DNA from: a virus
Strand: one strand, 5' to 3'
Virus record (IMG/VR): IMGVR_UViG_3300049432_000020
Span: 1 to 47,402 of that record
DNA: 47,402 nt
A program made the translations under genes and the position numbers. Each line of letters begins with the position of its first letter. Position 1 is the first letter of the stretch. Positions 14,935 to 23,900 of this stretch are shown here, piece after piece. A model generated the notes under the pieces. The model saw nothing but the letters and a program-made list of their open reading frames with translations, was not told where the DNA came from and did not search any database.

Positions 14935-15819
14935 ATGACTCTGACCTACCCCGCAGGCGCCCCGACCACGCTCGGCACCCGCCTGACCGTTGACCGGCTG
15001 CTGAAGTCCCCGACCGTGCTGCAGAAGCGCATCGTGCCGGACAATACCCCGTTCCTGTCCGAGCTTCTGTTCCGGCCCGGCAGCACCGACTCGGGCACCA
15101 TCATCTACGCCGAGTCCGAAACTGAGGACCGCTACCCTAGCCGTGGCGACATTCAGGAAATCGCGCCGGGCGCCGCTTACCCGATGGTCGATTCCGAAGA
15201 AGGCGCGGACAAGGTTGCACTGTCGACCAAGTTCGGTGCCGGGTTCGTCGTCACCGACGAAGCGAAGCGACGGAACAACCTGAACGTCATCGCGAAGGGC
15301 ACGCAGAAGGTCCGCAACGCCCTGCTGCGTCAGGACGCCGCCCGCTGCCTGGCCGTCTTCGAAGCGAAGGTACCCACCGTACCCAGTGTGGGCGCCTGGA
15401 CGACCACGAAGATCTGGAAGACCGACCTGCTGCAGGCAAAGGCCACCATCGCCGGCCTGCGCCTGGGTTACGCCCCGGATACCGTGCTGATCAGCCCGGC
15501 GACCGAGACGAAGCTGCTGCTGCTCGATGACCTGCAGAACTGGTCCCCGCGCGAGAACAAGGCCCTGAACCCGCTCTACGCCCCCAGCATTGCCGGGCTG
15601 CTCGGGTTCAACTGGGTCGTCAACGAGTTCGTCGATGACGATCAGGCGATCCTGCTGCAGACCAACGTGACCGGCGCGAACATCATCGAGCAGGACTACA
15701 GCGTCCGCGTCGCCCGCGAGGAAACCCGCGGCCGCGACGTCGTGATCGCCGACAAGTGGTCCGTGCCGATCATCGACGAGCCCGGCTCTGCGCTGGTCAT
15801 CACCGGAATCGCGTCCTAG
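14935..15819 (+). CDS. Major capsid protein (294 aa)
   Basis: Position after protease/scaffold and decoration genes, size, and sequence support an HK97-fold capsid subunit. Segments include LLSKSPTV-like LLKSPTVLQKRIVPDNTPFL, SEEGADKVALSTKFGAGFVV, and the C-terminal NIIEQDYSVRVAREETRGRD. TTAGGAAAA precedes the ATG. Alternatives are unlikely given the module order. Confidence 0.92.
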   Translation: MTLTYPAGAPTTLGTRLTVDRLLKSPTVLQKRIVPDNTPFLSELLFRPGSTDSGTIIYAESETEDRYPSRGDIQEIAPGAAYPMVDSEEGADKVALSTKFGAGFVVTDEAKRRNNLNVIAKGTQKVRNALLRQDAARCLAVFEAKVPTVPSVGAWTTTKIWKTDLLQAKATIAGLRLGYAPDTVLISPATETKLLLLDDLQNWSPRENKALNPLYAPSIAGLLGFNWVVNEFVDDDQAILLQTNVTGANIIEQDYSVRVAREETRGRDVVIADKWSVPIIDEPGSALVITGIAS

Positions 15820-16199
15820 TGGCCGGGCCGCGGAAGCCCGCCGAGACGGGAACCGAAGTGAAGACCAGCAGCGTCGAGACTGACGTCACCGCCGCGACGG
15901 GCGACGCGGTCGAAGCCGCCGAGACGGTCCCTGCGGGCGATCCCCGCGAGTCCGCGCTGCAGGCGCTTCTTTACGGGAAGGCCGACCCGGTCATCACCCC
16001 CGAGACCATCGTCGAAGTCGATACGTCCAACGTGATCGACTTCGGCGGGAAGTCGAAGGCCGTTGTTGAGTCGTCCCGGTACAACCAGTTCGTCGACGGC
16101 GTGTTCAAGCAGGCCCGCAAGGGCCAGGTCATCGCCACCGACGCGGACAACCTGAAACGCGGAATCCGCCTCAAGGCGCTCCGCAAGCTGGAAGGCTAA
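15819..16199 (+). CDS. Head protein of unknown role (126 aa)
   Basis: A GTG overlapping the capsid stop (TAGTG) is taken as the start; a second GTG at 15858 with better Shine-Dalgarno context is possible. The N-terminal half is low-complexity (Thr, Glu, Ala). The conserved-looking C-terminal half is VIDFGGKSKAVVESSRYNQF followed by a basic helix. Probably a head-tail joining or capsid-associated protein by position. Confidence 0.7.
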   Translation: MAGPRKPAETGTEVKTSSVETDVTAATGDAVEAAETVPAGDPRESALQALLYGKADPVITPETIVEVDTSNVIDFGGKSKAVVESSRYNQFVDGVFKQARKGQVIATDADNLKRGIRLKALRKLEG

Positions 16200-16205
16200 A
16201 CCCCT

Positions 16206-16697
16206 ATGGCAGTCGAACAGACTGCCGGTACCGCGTGGGGCGTCACCGTCGAAGAAGTTTCGGCGCTGGCGCCCCACGTCACTATCGGCGAAACCCCGGA
16301 CACCCCGGTCGATGACACGTTCCATATCCCGGCTGACCGGAAGATCACGGTCAACGAAGTCGAAGGGTTCATCAGGGACGTCGCCGGGCGCGTGTCCCTG
16401 CGCCTCGCCGACCTCGACAGGCTCACCGACGACGCCCGGGTTGGCGTGGTCGCGCAGGCGGCGCACGACGCGGTCCTGAACGGTGCCGGGTCATACCTGG
16501 TCGCCGCGGCGTTCCCGGCCGGGCAGATCAACAACGACGGCGGCTACGCCGCTGTGCTGTGGGCTAGGTATGAGTCGGCGCTCGAAGGCGCGGTCACGAC
16601 CCTGACGGGCTGGGTCGACGCGATCGTCCCCGAACCAGCCGGGACCGTGTCGGGGTTCTTCCCGGCCCCGATGTTCCCCGACGGCGTCAGGTACTAG
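16206..16697 (+). CDS. Head-tail connector protein (163 aa)
   Basis: A helical protein (VNEVEGFIRDVAGRVSLRLADL; DDARVGVVAQAAHDAVLNGAG) in the slot of the first head-completion adaptor after the capsid gene. That helix bundle pattern suits gp6/gp15-like connectors. Assigned mainly by position. Confidence 0.7.
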   Translation: MAVEQTAGTAWGVTVEEVSALAPHVTIGETPDTPVDDTFHIPADRKITVNEVEGFIRDVAGRVSLRLADLDRLTDDARVGVVAQAAHDAVLNGAGSYLVAAAFPAGQINNDGGYAAVLWARYESALEGAVTTLTGWVDAIVPEPAGTVSGFFPAPMFPDGVRY

Positions 16698-16701
16698 CAC
16701 C

Positions 16702-17175
16702 GTGTCTGTCCTGTCGTTTGATTCGGCCGGGTTCGACCCGTTCTCCCTGATGCTGGAACGGTGGCAGGACAATCTCGGCGACGCGACCCCCGCGTTCGAA
16801 GCTATGGCCGAATATCAGACGACGGTCGTGAACAAGCGCCAGTTCGATCAGCAGGGCACGGCCGAGACCGGGGGCAAATGGTCGCCCCTGTCGCCCCTGT
16901 ATGGCCGGTGGAAGGCCCGGGTCCGTCCGGGCCGGCCGCTCATGGTCTTCGACGGGGACTTGCGCGCGTCGTTGACGGTCCCCGGTAAGGGCATCTACTA
17001 CATAACCCCGACGTCGATGACGGTCGGCACCGCCGCCCCGTACGCGATCTACCATCAGAAAGGCACGCCCATGATGCCCGCCCGCCCCCTGCTCGGCGCC
17101 CCGCGGAAGGCCGATACCCGGCACTTCGCGAAGATCCTGCAGCGCTGGATCATCGAGTCAAGGGTTGACGCCTGA
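16702..17175 (+). CDS. Mu gpG-like virion morphogenesis protein (157 aa)
   Basis: GTG start. The motif run GGKWSPLSPLYGRWKAR, LMVFDGDLRASLTV, YAIYHQKGTPMMPARPLLG is the signature of Mu gpG / P2 gpS tail-completion proteins (the H-Q-K-G-x-x-M-P-A-R-P core). These act at the head-tail interface or tail completion. It overlaps the next ATG by 1 bp. Confidence 0.88.
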   Translation: MSVLSFDSAGFDPFSLMLERWQDNLGDATPAFEAMAEYQTTVVNKRQFDQQGTAETGGKWSPLSPLYGRWKARVRPGRPLMVFDGDLRASLTVPGKGIYYITPTSMTVGTAAPYAIYHQKGTPMMPARPLLGAPRKADTRHFAKILQRWIIESRVDA

Positions 17176-17768
17176 TGCTCGGCCCCGAAGGCGTGACCCG
17201 CGGCGTGACCCGCCAGGCAAAACTAACCCTCCCAGCCAGGCTCGCCGAGTTCCGCGAACGGTACGAGACGAGTGTCGCGGATCTGCCCGACTTCCACACC
17301 GTCTATTCCGACGGCGTGAACGCCCTGTCGATAGAGAAGTTCCCCGCCCTCGTCGTCGTCATCCCGTCCACGACCGGGAAAATCGACAACCGCACCACCG
17401 ATATCGACGCCGGCTTCGAAGAATATTCCTACCGCTACACGGTGCGCCTGTTCGCCTACGTCATGGGAGATTCGGAAGGGGCGACGTCGCTCGCGATCAA
17501 GCGCTACACCCTGGCCGTCCGCGAAGCGTTCCTGAACGCGAAGATCCTGCCCGTCGACGACGACAACTCCGCGCAGGTCGACCCGATGACCGTCGTCGAA
17601 TCCTACTCAGAACTCGCCCCGAAGGACACGAAGTATCTCGCCGCCTCCTACGTGCAGTTCGAAGTCGTCACCGCCGAACGGCTGCACTTCGAACAGCGCT
17701 TCGGGGATACCCCGGCCGTCATCGAAGTCGGCGCCGGACTGGAACAACACCCCCACTTCGCCGAGTGA
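17175..17768 (+). CDS. Tail terminator-like protein (197 aa)
   Basis: An alpha/beta protein (FPALVVVIPSTTGKIDNRTTD; YSYRYTVRLFAYVMGDSE; TKYLAASYVQFEVVTAERL) in the position of gpJ/gpU-type tail terminators, between the gpG-like gene and the sheath. Size and strand pattern fit. Identity is by position and fold impression. Confidence 0.65.
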   Translation: MLGPEGVTRGVTRQAKLTLPARLAEFRERYETSVADLPDFHTVYSDGVNALSIEKFPALVVVIPSTTGKIDNRTTDIDAGFEEYSYRYTVRLFAYVMGDSEGATSLAIKRYTLAVREAFLNAKILPVDDDNSAQVDPMTVVESYSELAPKDTKYLAASYVQFEVVTAERLHFEQRFGDTPAVIEVGAGLEQHPHFAE

Positions 17769-17788
17769 CCGGGCGGACACGCGCCCCG

Positions 17789-17820
17789 TCCCACACGCCC
17801 CGAACGCCCCGGGCAATGGT
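17789..17820 (+). promoter_or_regulatory. Late promoter e (tail genes)
   Basis: TCCCACAC at 17789 and AATGGT at 17815-17820. The motif begins exactly 38 nt before the ATG at 17827 and drives the sheath/tube genes. Confidence 0.72.
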
Positions 17821-17826
17821 GGTCTC

Positions 17827-18057
17827 ATGAGCGGCAGCATACGACTACACAACCCGGGCCAGTTCGAGCAGGTCATCGACGACGCCGGTCACGTCCTGGC
17901 GGGCGGCGAAAGCCGTGTCGTGGACGAGACCGACGCTTACACGAACCTTCTGATCGAGCGCGGCGTCATCCTGTCCGCGCCGTCTGAACCGAGCCTGATC
18001 GCCAGGCGCAAGCAAAAACCCCCCACGCCGGCTGACGGCACGAAGGAAGGTAACTGA
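17827..18057 (+). CDS. Small DUF2635-like protein ahead of the sheath (76 aa)
   Basis: A 76-aa protein (IRLHNPGQFEQVIDDAGHVL; AYTNLLIERGVILSAP) directly before the sheath gene, like Mu gp38 (DUF2635), which occupies the same place and has a similar V-x-D-x-x-G...LLxxG layout. Role unknown; probably tail assembly. Confidence 0.65.
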   Translation: MSGSIRLHNPGQFEQVIDDAGHVLAGGESRVVDETDAYTNLLIERGVILSAPSEPSLIARRKQKPPTPADGTKEGN

Positions 18058-18059
18058 CC

Positions 18060-19508
18060 ATGACGTCAATCGGCGTACAAGTAACCACGAAGCTTAGCTC
18101 GGGGCCGTCGAATGTCGGCACACAGTCGGGGCGTCTGCATGTCGCCGGGCTGACCGCGTTCGGCCCGGCTGATAAGTCCGTGACTGTTGACAGTATCGCG
18201 AAGTTCATCGCCGTGTTCGGCGACCGCACCGCGTACAGCAGCAACCTGTTCGACACGGCCCGGCTCTACTTCGAAGAAGGCGGCAACGAACTCGTCGTCT
18301 CGCGTGTGACCGGCCCGGCCGCGACGAAGGGCGCCCTCACTCTGAAGGACACGGCCGACGTCAACACGGTCAAGGTCGAAGCGAAAGACCCCGGCGCGCA
18401 CGCCTCCGATTACACGGTGCAGGTCACAAACAACGGTGCGACGTTCGACGTCGTGCTGCGCCGCTCCGGCGTGACCCTGACCACCTATGCGGGCCTGACG
18501 TCCCCTGCTGACTTCGTGCAGAAGGCCGCGACGAACCCCTACGTCAACGTCACATCCCTCGGCTCGGTTACGGCCGCGCCGGGCGATTCGCCGAAGACCC
18601 TCGCCGCGACCGCGATCACCGCGGGCACCGACGACCGTGCAGCCGTCACGGCCGAGCATGTTATCGCCGCGCTCGACGCCGGCACCGGGGCAGAAGGCGG
18701 CGCCGTCGCGGCGCCGGGCTACACCGTCACGCAGATCGGCTCGCTGCTCGCCGACCACGCCGCCCGCACCGGCAAGATCGCCCTGCTCGCACTGCCGTCC
18801 ACGTCGACCCCGGAAGAAGCCGTCGCGGCTGCGGCGACCCTGGCCGCTGACCCGAACGGCGCCTACGCCGGGATCTTCTACCCGCACCTGGTCATCCCCG
18901 ACGGCGGCGCGACCCGCACCATCAGCCCTGAAGGCTACGTCGCCGCTGTCCGGGCACGCGCCCATAGGGATACGGGCTTCTGGCAGGTACCGGCCGGTGA
19001 CCGTGCCCGCACCCGCTGGGTTCTCGGCGCGACCGTGCAGATCGACACCCCCCTGAACGACACCCTCGCCGACGCACTGGTGAACGGCATCGTCACGACC
19101 GGCGCATCGGTCCGGCTCTACGGCTGGCAGTCACTTTCGACTGACCGGGAAAACCTGGGCATGCTGACCGCCCGCGACGCGCTGAACAACCTGACGCTGT
19201 CGGTGAAGAACGCCCTCGAACCGTTCGTGTTCGCCACGAACGACGGCAAGGGCATGCTCCGCAGCTTCGTCGAGTCCGCCGTCGTCGGCGTGCTGGACCC
19301 GATCGCGAAGCGTAACGGCTTCTACGCCCTGTTGGTCGACGACCAGGAAATCGACCCCGGTTACAAGGTCGTCGTCGACGAGTCGCTGAACCCGATCACC
19401 GCGCAGGCCGAAAACAAGGTCGTCGTCGCGATCAGCGTCCGGCTGGCACCGACCGCGCAGCTAATTCAGGTCGAAATCATCAAAGTGCCGCTCGCCGGTA
19501 CGGTCTAG
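18060..19508 (+). CDS. Contractile tail sheath protein (482 aa)
   Basis: Mu gpL-type sheath subunit. It shows the domain order of the family: N-terminal strand handshake, an inserted variable domain (about 90-190), then KIALLALPSTSTPEEAVAAA and YAGIFYPHLVIPDG. The conserved C-terminal part runs VRLYGWQSLSTDRENLGMLTA, GKGMLRSFVESAVVGVLDPI and the final VVAISVRLAPTAQLIQVEI strand. It shows that the phage is a myovirus. Confidence 0.95.
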   Translation: MTSIGVQVTTKLSSGPSNVGTQSGRLHVAGLTAFGPADKSVTVDSIAKFIAVFGDRTAYSSNLFDTARLYFEEGGNELVVSRVTGPAATKGALTLKDTADVNTVKVEAKDPGAHASDYTVQVTNNGATFDVVLRRSGVTLTTYAGLTSPADFVQKAATNPYVNVTSLGSVTAAPGDSPKTLAATAITAGTDDRAAVTAEHVIAALDAGTGAEGGAVAAPGYTVTQIGSLLADHAARTGKIALLALPSTSTPEEAVAAAATLAADPNGAYAGIFYPHLVIPDGGATRTISPEGYVAAVRARAHRDTGFWQVPAGDRARTRWVLGATVQIDTPLNDTLADALVNGIVTTGASVRLYGWQSLSTDRENLGMLTARDALNNLTLSVKNALEPFVFATNDGKGMLRSFVESAVVGVLDPIAKRNGFYALLVDDQEIDPGYKVVVDESLNPITAQAENKVVVAISVRLAPTAQLIQVEIIKVPLAGTV

Positions 19509-19520
19509 GAAGGCTAAGCA

Positions 19521-19943
19521 ATGACTATTACCACGGCTGAGAAGGCCACCAAGCGGCAATACCTCGTCACCGTTGAAGGCATCCCCGGTACCTGGCGTAC
19601 CTTCGGCGGCGGCGCCGGCACGGCATCGGTCACGAAGGACTACGACGGCGGCTCGGATCGGGCGGATCTGCTCGCCGGCCCGCCCGAGTGGGACGATATT
19701 GAAGTGGTCCGCACGATCGCCCCGTCACGCGATGACGTGTGGGTTGGTCAGTTGCGGAAGCTGATCGGCCGCGGCCGGTTCAACGTCACGAAGCAGTCGA
19801 CCGACGCTAACTGGACTAAGGTCGGCAAGCCCACGACGTACCCGAACTGCCTGCTCGTTGGGTTGCAGGAACCCGAGACCGACGCATCAAGCTCTGATGC
19901 TGCCGAGATCACCCTGACCCTCGCCACGTCCGGCCCGGCCTGA
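19521..19943 (+). CDS. Tail tube protein (140 aa)
   Basis: This follows the sheath gene directly, as the tube always does in such clusters. The beta-rich sequence (YLVTVEGIPGTWRTFGGGAG; DIEVVRTIAPSRDDVWVGQL; ITLTLATSGPA) fits the tube fold (Hcp/gpM-like). It is followed by a hairpin-rich intergenic region. Confidence 0.85.
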   Translation: MTITTAEKATKRQYLVTVEGIPGTWRTFGGGAGTASVTKDYDGGSDRADLLAGPPEWDDIEVVRTIAPSRDDVWVGQLRKLIGRGRFNVTKQSTDANWTKVGKPTTYPNCLLVGLQEPETDASSSDAAEITLTLATSGPA

Positions 19944-19961
19944 TCTTAGGCCCCCTAATCC

Positions 19962-19995
19962 CCCGCCGACCTGTTGGGCGCAGGTAGTCGGCGGG
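19962..19995 (+). terminator. Hairpin after the tail tube gene
   Basis: A perfect 9-bp stem, CCCGCCGAC (19962-19970) with GTCGGCGGG (19987-19995), possibly extended by CTG/CAG. There is no T tract, so it may attenuate rather than terminate. It is 19 nt after the tube stop. Confidence 0.6.
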
Positions 19996-20004
19996 CTGTG
20001 AAAA

Positions 20005-20067
20005 GTTGTGGGACGGTTTCCCTCTCGTTCGGCCTGCTCAGTGCCAACACGGAAGCCGTCCCACAAC
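20005..20067 (+). repeat. 17-bp inverted repeat overlapping late promoter f
   Basis: Bases 20005-20021 (GTTGTGGGACGGTTTCC) pair with 20051-20067 (GGAAGCCGTCCCACAAC) with one G-U pair and a 29-nt loop. The right arm contains the TCCCACAA box of late promoter f. With the hairpin at 19962 it fills the 205-bp gap between tube and chaperone genes. Confidence 0.85.
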
Positions 20068-20090
20068 CATGTCTAGGCCCGGGCGATGCT
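20059..20090 (+). promoter_or_regulatory. Late promoter f (tail assembly chaperones, tape measure)
   Basis: TCCCACAA at 20059 and GATGCT at 20085-20090. The predicted start near 20097 leaves a leader of about 52 nt with AAAGGGAA before the ATG at 20149. Confidence 0.68.
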
Positions 20091-20148
20091 CAGTGGACAG
20101 GACCGGCCGACCCGCGACCGGGCACTGAGCATAAAGGGAATTGGACAC

Positions 20149-20724
20149 ATGACTACTTACGGAACACCGGCCCCCGACCTGACCGACGACGGCGACCTGA
20201 CCATCCGGCCGCTGAACGGCGACGAACTCGGCTACGCCCCGGCTGCTGCATCACCGGCAGGGGGCGGCGACTCGCTGCTCGACGAACTGCTCGGCCTCGC
20301 GAAGCAGGCCGTCTCGAACCTTCAGAAGTTCCCCGTCACGCACCGCCCGGGCGGCTGGGTTCTGGAATTTGACGCCGTCGTCGCCGAACACGAAATCAAG
20401 CGCTACCGGAAGGCGTCGATGGGCGCGAAGAAGAAGCCCGAAGACGCCGACATGAGTGTTGGTAACGCGATGGTGCTGATCGAGAAGAACACCGGCATCT
20501 TCAAGCGCATCGACGGGGGCCTGAAGCAGATCAACACCCTCGACGGGTCGCCGCTGCTGCTCAACTCCGAAGAGTTCCTGAACGCCTTCGGGAAGGGCGC
20601 GAACGCGCACGTCGCCGTCCGTAAGTTCCTGGGCGACGCCGAAACGAACGCGCTCGGCCAGTCCGTCCTCAAAGAAGCCGGCTGGGGCGAAGACCTCGAA
20701 CCGCTGGACCCTACCGAAGCCTGA
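20149..20724 (+). CDS. Tail assembly chaperone, short form (191 aa)
   Basis: The ATG at 20149 has AAAGGGAA upstream. Size, acidic N-terminus and position between tube and tape measure mark it as the gpG-like chaperone that coats the tape measure during tail assembly. Central motif: FPVTHRPGGWVLEFDAVVAEHE. A second reading frame in the -1 phase overlaps its end and provides the long form. Confidence 0.85.
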   Translation: MTTYGTPAPDLTDDGDLTIRPLNGDELGYAPAAASPAGGGDSLLDELLGLAKQAVSNLQKFPVTHRPGGWVLEFDAVVAEHEIKRYRKASMGAKKKPEDADMSVGNAMVLIEKNTGIFKRIDGGLKQINTLDGSPLLLNSEEFLNAFGKGANAHVAVRKFLGDAETNALGQSVLKEAGWGEDLEPLDPTEA

Positions 20725-20906
20725 CCGAATGGCTCGCCGACTCGCCGCACTTCCAAGAGCAGGCCCGGGTCGCCGAGCGCATCGGGGTCGACCCGGTCAC
20801 CGTCCTGACCGAAAGGGACTGGCGGCGCCGGTCGGTCAGGACGGCGGCGGCGATCGTCCTGTGGGCTGACGACGAAAAACGCGACAAAGCAACCAACAAA
20901 AAGTAA
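20703..20906 (+). CDS. Tail assembly chaperone -1 frameshift extension
   Basis: An open frame in the -1 phase relative to the 20149 gene runs past its TGA to TAA at 20904-20906. It encodes LTEWLADSPHFQEQARVAER, GVDPVTVLTERDW and TAAAIVLWADDEKRDKATNK and has no start of its own. This is the expected G-T arrangement of long-tailed phages. The exact slip site was not settled: G-GAC-CCT at 20706-20712 is a candidate but not a canonical X-XXY-YYZ heptamer. The coordinates give the region read in the -1 frame after that candidate. Confidence 0.8.
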   Translation, partial: AGPYRSLTEWLADSPHFQEQARVAERIGVDPVTVLTERDWRRRSVRTAAAIVLWADDEKRDKATNKK

Positions 20907-20927
20907 CCAGGGAAGGGGGCGCACATC

Positions 20928-23900
20928 ATGGCCGAAGAGACCGTCACGATAACCGCCGCACTCAAAGACCAAATGAGCGCCCCCCTTGACCAGGTGAAGA
21001 AGAAGGTCGACGGGGTCACTGACGCCGTCGTGACCGGCTCGCGGAAGCAGTCGGCCGCGGCGGATAAGTCGACGGCGCAGATCGGCGGGTCGATCGGGAA
21101 ACAGAACCGGTTATTCGCCGGGATGCAGTCGACCGTGTCGCGGGCCACGACCGGCACGTCGCGGCTGTTCTCTGGCATGGCCGGGGCGATCCGCCGCAGC
21201 CTAGATGGACTGCCCGAGTACAGCAGCAAGCAGGGCGAGAAGACCGCCAGCGCCTTCGGGAACTCGATGAAGTCCGGCATGAAGCTCGCGGCGGGCGCGG
21301 TCGCGACGTACTTCGGCGCGCAAATGATCGGCGGCTTCGTCGCCGAAGCGGGTAGGGCGTCTGACGCGACCGATAAGTTCAAGGCGACGATGAACTTCGC
21401 CGGGATCGACACGAAAGGAATCGACGCCGCGACGAAGGCTTCGAAGGCCTACGCCGATCAGACCGTCTACGACCTGCCCACGATTCAGAACACCTTCGCG
21501 CAGTTGGCCTCGAACGGCGTCAAGGGCTACGAGGGTATTACGAAGGCCGCGGGTAACCTGAACGCCGTCGCGGGCGGCAACGCCGAGACCTTCAAGAGCG
21601 TTTCGCGCACCCTGACGCAGTCAGCCGGCGCGGGCAAACTCATGACTGAGGATTGGAACATGCTCGCCGACGCGATCCCCGGCGCGTCCGGGCCGCTGCA
21701 GAAGGCCATGAAAGAAGCCGGCGCCTTCGAGGGCAACTTCAAAAAGGCGATGGAAAACGGCGAGATCAGCGCCGACGAATTTCAGTCGGCGATCATGAAG
21801 CTCGGAAATCAGCCGATCGCTGTCGAAGCCGCGAAGTCGACGAAGACCTTCGAAGGCGCGCTCGGCAACCTGAACGCGACGATCAACTCGAAACTCATGT
21901 CGGCGCTGGACAAGATCAAGCCCGCCGCGACGATAGCTATCGGCGCCCTGTCGACCGGTCTCGGGAAGGCTTTGGACTGGGCCGGCGACGCCGCGCAGGG
22001 ACTCTATGACCTGATCGTAAAGGGCGACTTCAGCGGCGCGTTCTCCCGTGCGTTCAACGTCGAAGAAGACAGCCCCCTCGTTGATCTGCTGTTCGATCTC
22101 CGCGAAGCCGCCGTGAAGCTGCCCGACCTGGTCGGGAAGGTAGCGACTAAACTCTACGAACTGCGCACCCCGATCGGGATTATCGTCGGGCTGATTACCG
22201 CCGTGTTCATCCCGCACTGGGCCGCACTCGCGACCGCCGCGCTGCTCAGCGCCGGGAAGCAGAAGACCGCGTGGATCATCACGCAAACACAGGCGACGAA
22301 AGCCGCCGCGGTCCACTCGGGCGCGGTCATGGTGATGATCGGCGGCTGGATCGCACTCGGCGCTCAGGCAACATGGCACGCGCTGAAGGTCGCCGCGGCA
22401 TGGCTGATCGCGATGGGACCGGTCGGCTGGATCATCGCCGGGCTGGTCGCTATCGGCGCCGCCCTTGTCTGGGCCTACAACAATGTCGATTGGTTCCGGG
22501 CCGGGGTTGACGCCGCGTTCAAGTGGATCGGCGAAGCCGTCCAGAATGTCGGCAAGTGGTTCACCGAAGCCTTCCAGAATGTCGTGAACTGGTGGAACAC
22601 GACCCTGCTGCCCGCGATACAGGCCGTCGGCAAGTGGTTCACCGACGTCTTCAACGGTGTCATCGGCTGGTGGAACGGCACGCTGCTGCCCGCGATCTCC
22701 GCGGTCGGTCAATGGTTCAGCGACATGTTCACGCAGGTCGGTAATTTCCTGCGCGACTTCGTCGGGTTCTTCGTCGACGGCTGGGGTATGCTCGTCGACT
22801 TTTTCAACGGCGTCCTGATGCCCGCGATTCAGGCCGTCGGCGACTTCTTCGCCCCGATTCTGGACTGGATCAACCGGCTGATCTGGAACGCGATGACGAT
22901 CGCCGTGTTCCTGTTCCAAAAACTCGTGGACTTCTGGAACGGTGTGCTGCTGCCCGCCGTCCGCGGCCTCGCCGACTGGTTCACGTCGGTCTTTACCTGG
23001 CTTTGGGAGGGTGTGCTGAAGCCGATGATCGACAACACGGTCGCGGGGTTCCAAGCCCTCGGCGATTTCCTGGCGACTATCTTCAATTGGATCTGGACGT
23101 TCGCTATCCGCCCGGTCGTCGACTTCATCGTCGGCGCGTTCCGGTCCCTCGTCGATTTTTGGAACCTGACCCTGATCCCGGCGTTCCAAGCCGTCGGGGA
23201 CTTCATCGGGACCGTCATGAACTGGATCTACACGACCCTGATCAAACCGGTCATCGACTTCATCGTCGCCGCGTTCCGCTCGATCGTGGACTTCTGGAAC
23301 CTGACCCTGATCCCCGGCCTGCAGGCCCTCAGCGATTTCATCGGCACGACCATGACGTGGATCTACGAAACCCTGATCAAACCCGTCATCGACCTGATCG
23401 TCGCGGCCTTCACCACCCTAACTGACTTCTGGAACAACACCCTCTCGCCGATGATCACGACCGTCGCGGGATGGTTCTCCGACACGATCGGCGGCGCGAT
23501 CAACGGGGTCGGGGACTTTATCGACGACCTGAAGAAAGGCTTCGACGCGTTCATCAAGTTCTGGTCTGACACGCTGAAGCCCGTCGTCGACGCGATCGCC
23601 GACGCGTTCAACATCGTGAAGGACGCGATCAACGGCGCCCTGGACGGCATCGGGAAGTTCGCGAACAACCCGCTCGGCGGCATTCAGGACATGCTCGGCA
23701 TACAGAAGGACGAGAACGGGCAGGGCATCATGCCCACGAACAGCGGCGGCGGCGTCTACCCCGGCAACGGTGTCCGGTTCGCCGGGGGCGGCGTCCTCGG
23801 CGGCTACGCCCCGGGCCGCGACTCGATCCTCGCCCGCCTGTCCCCGGGCGAGTCCGTCCTGGTACCGGAACTGACCCGGGCGATCGGGCCGCAGAACATC

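Noticed and set aside
20001-20016. Reverse-complement TCCCACAA near 20012 as a leftward late promoter
   Set aside because: At the required distance the hexamer is CTACCT, without A at position 2, and no leftward gene follows; it is better explained as the left arm of the inverted repeat.
21621-23189. Antisense open frame (522 aa) over the tape measure gene
   Set aside because: Low-complexity Arg/Asp/Gly composition mirrors the plus-strand codon pattern; no promoter or start context.
23026-23430. Regular 135-bp repeats considered as a CRISPR or other array
   Set aside because: The units are diverged coding repeats in frame in the tape measure gene with no identical repeats or spacers.
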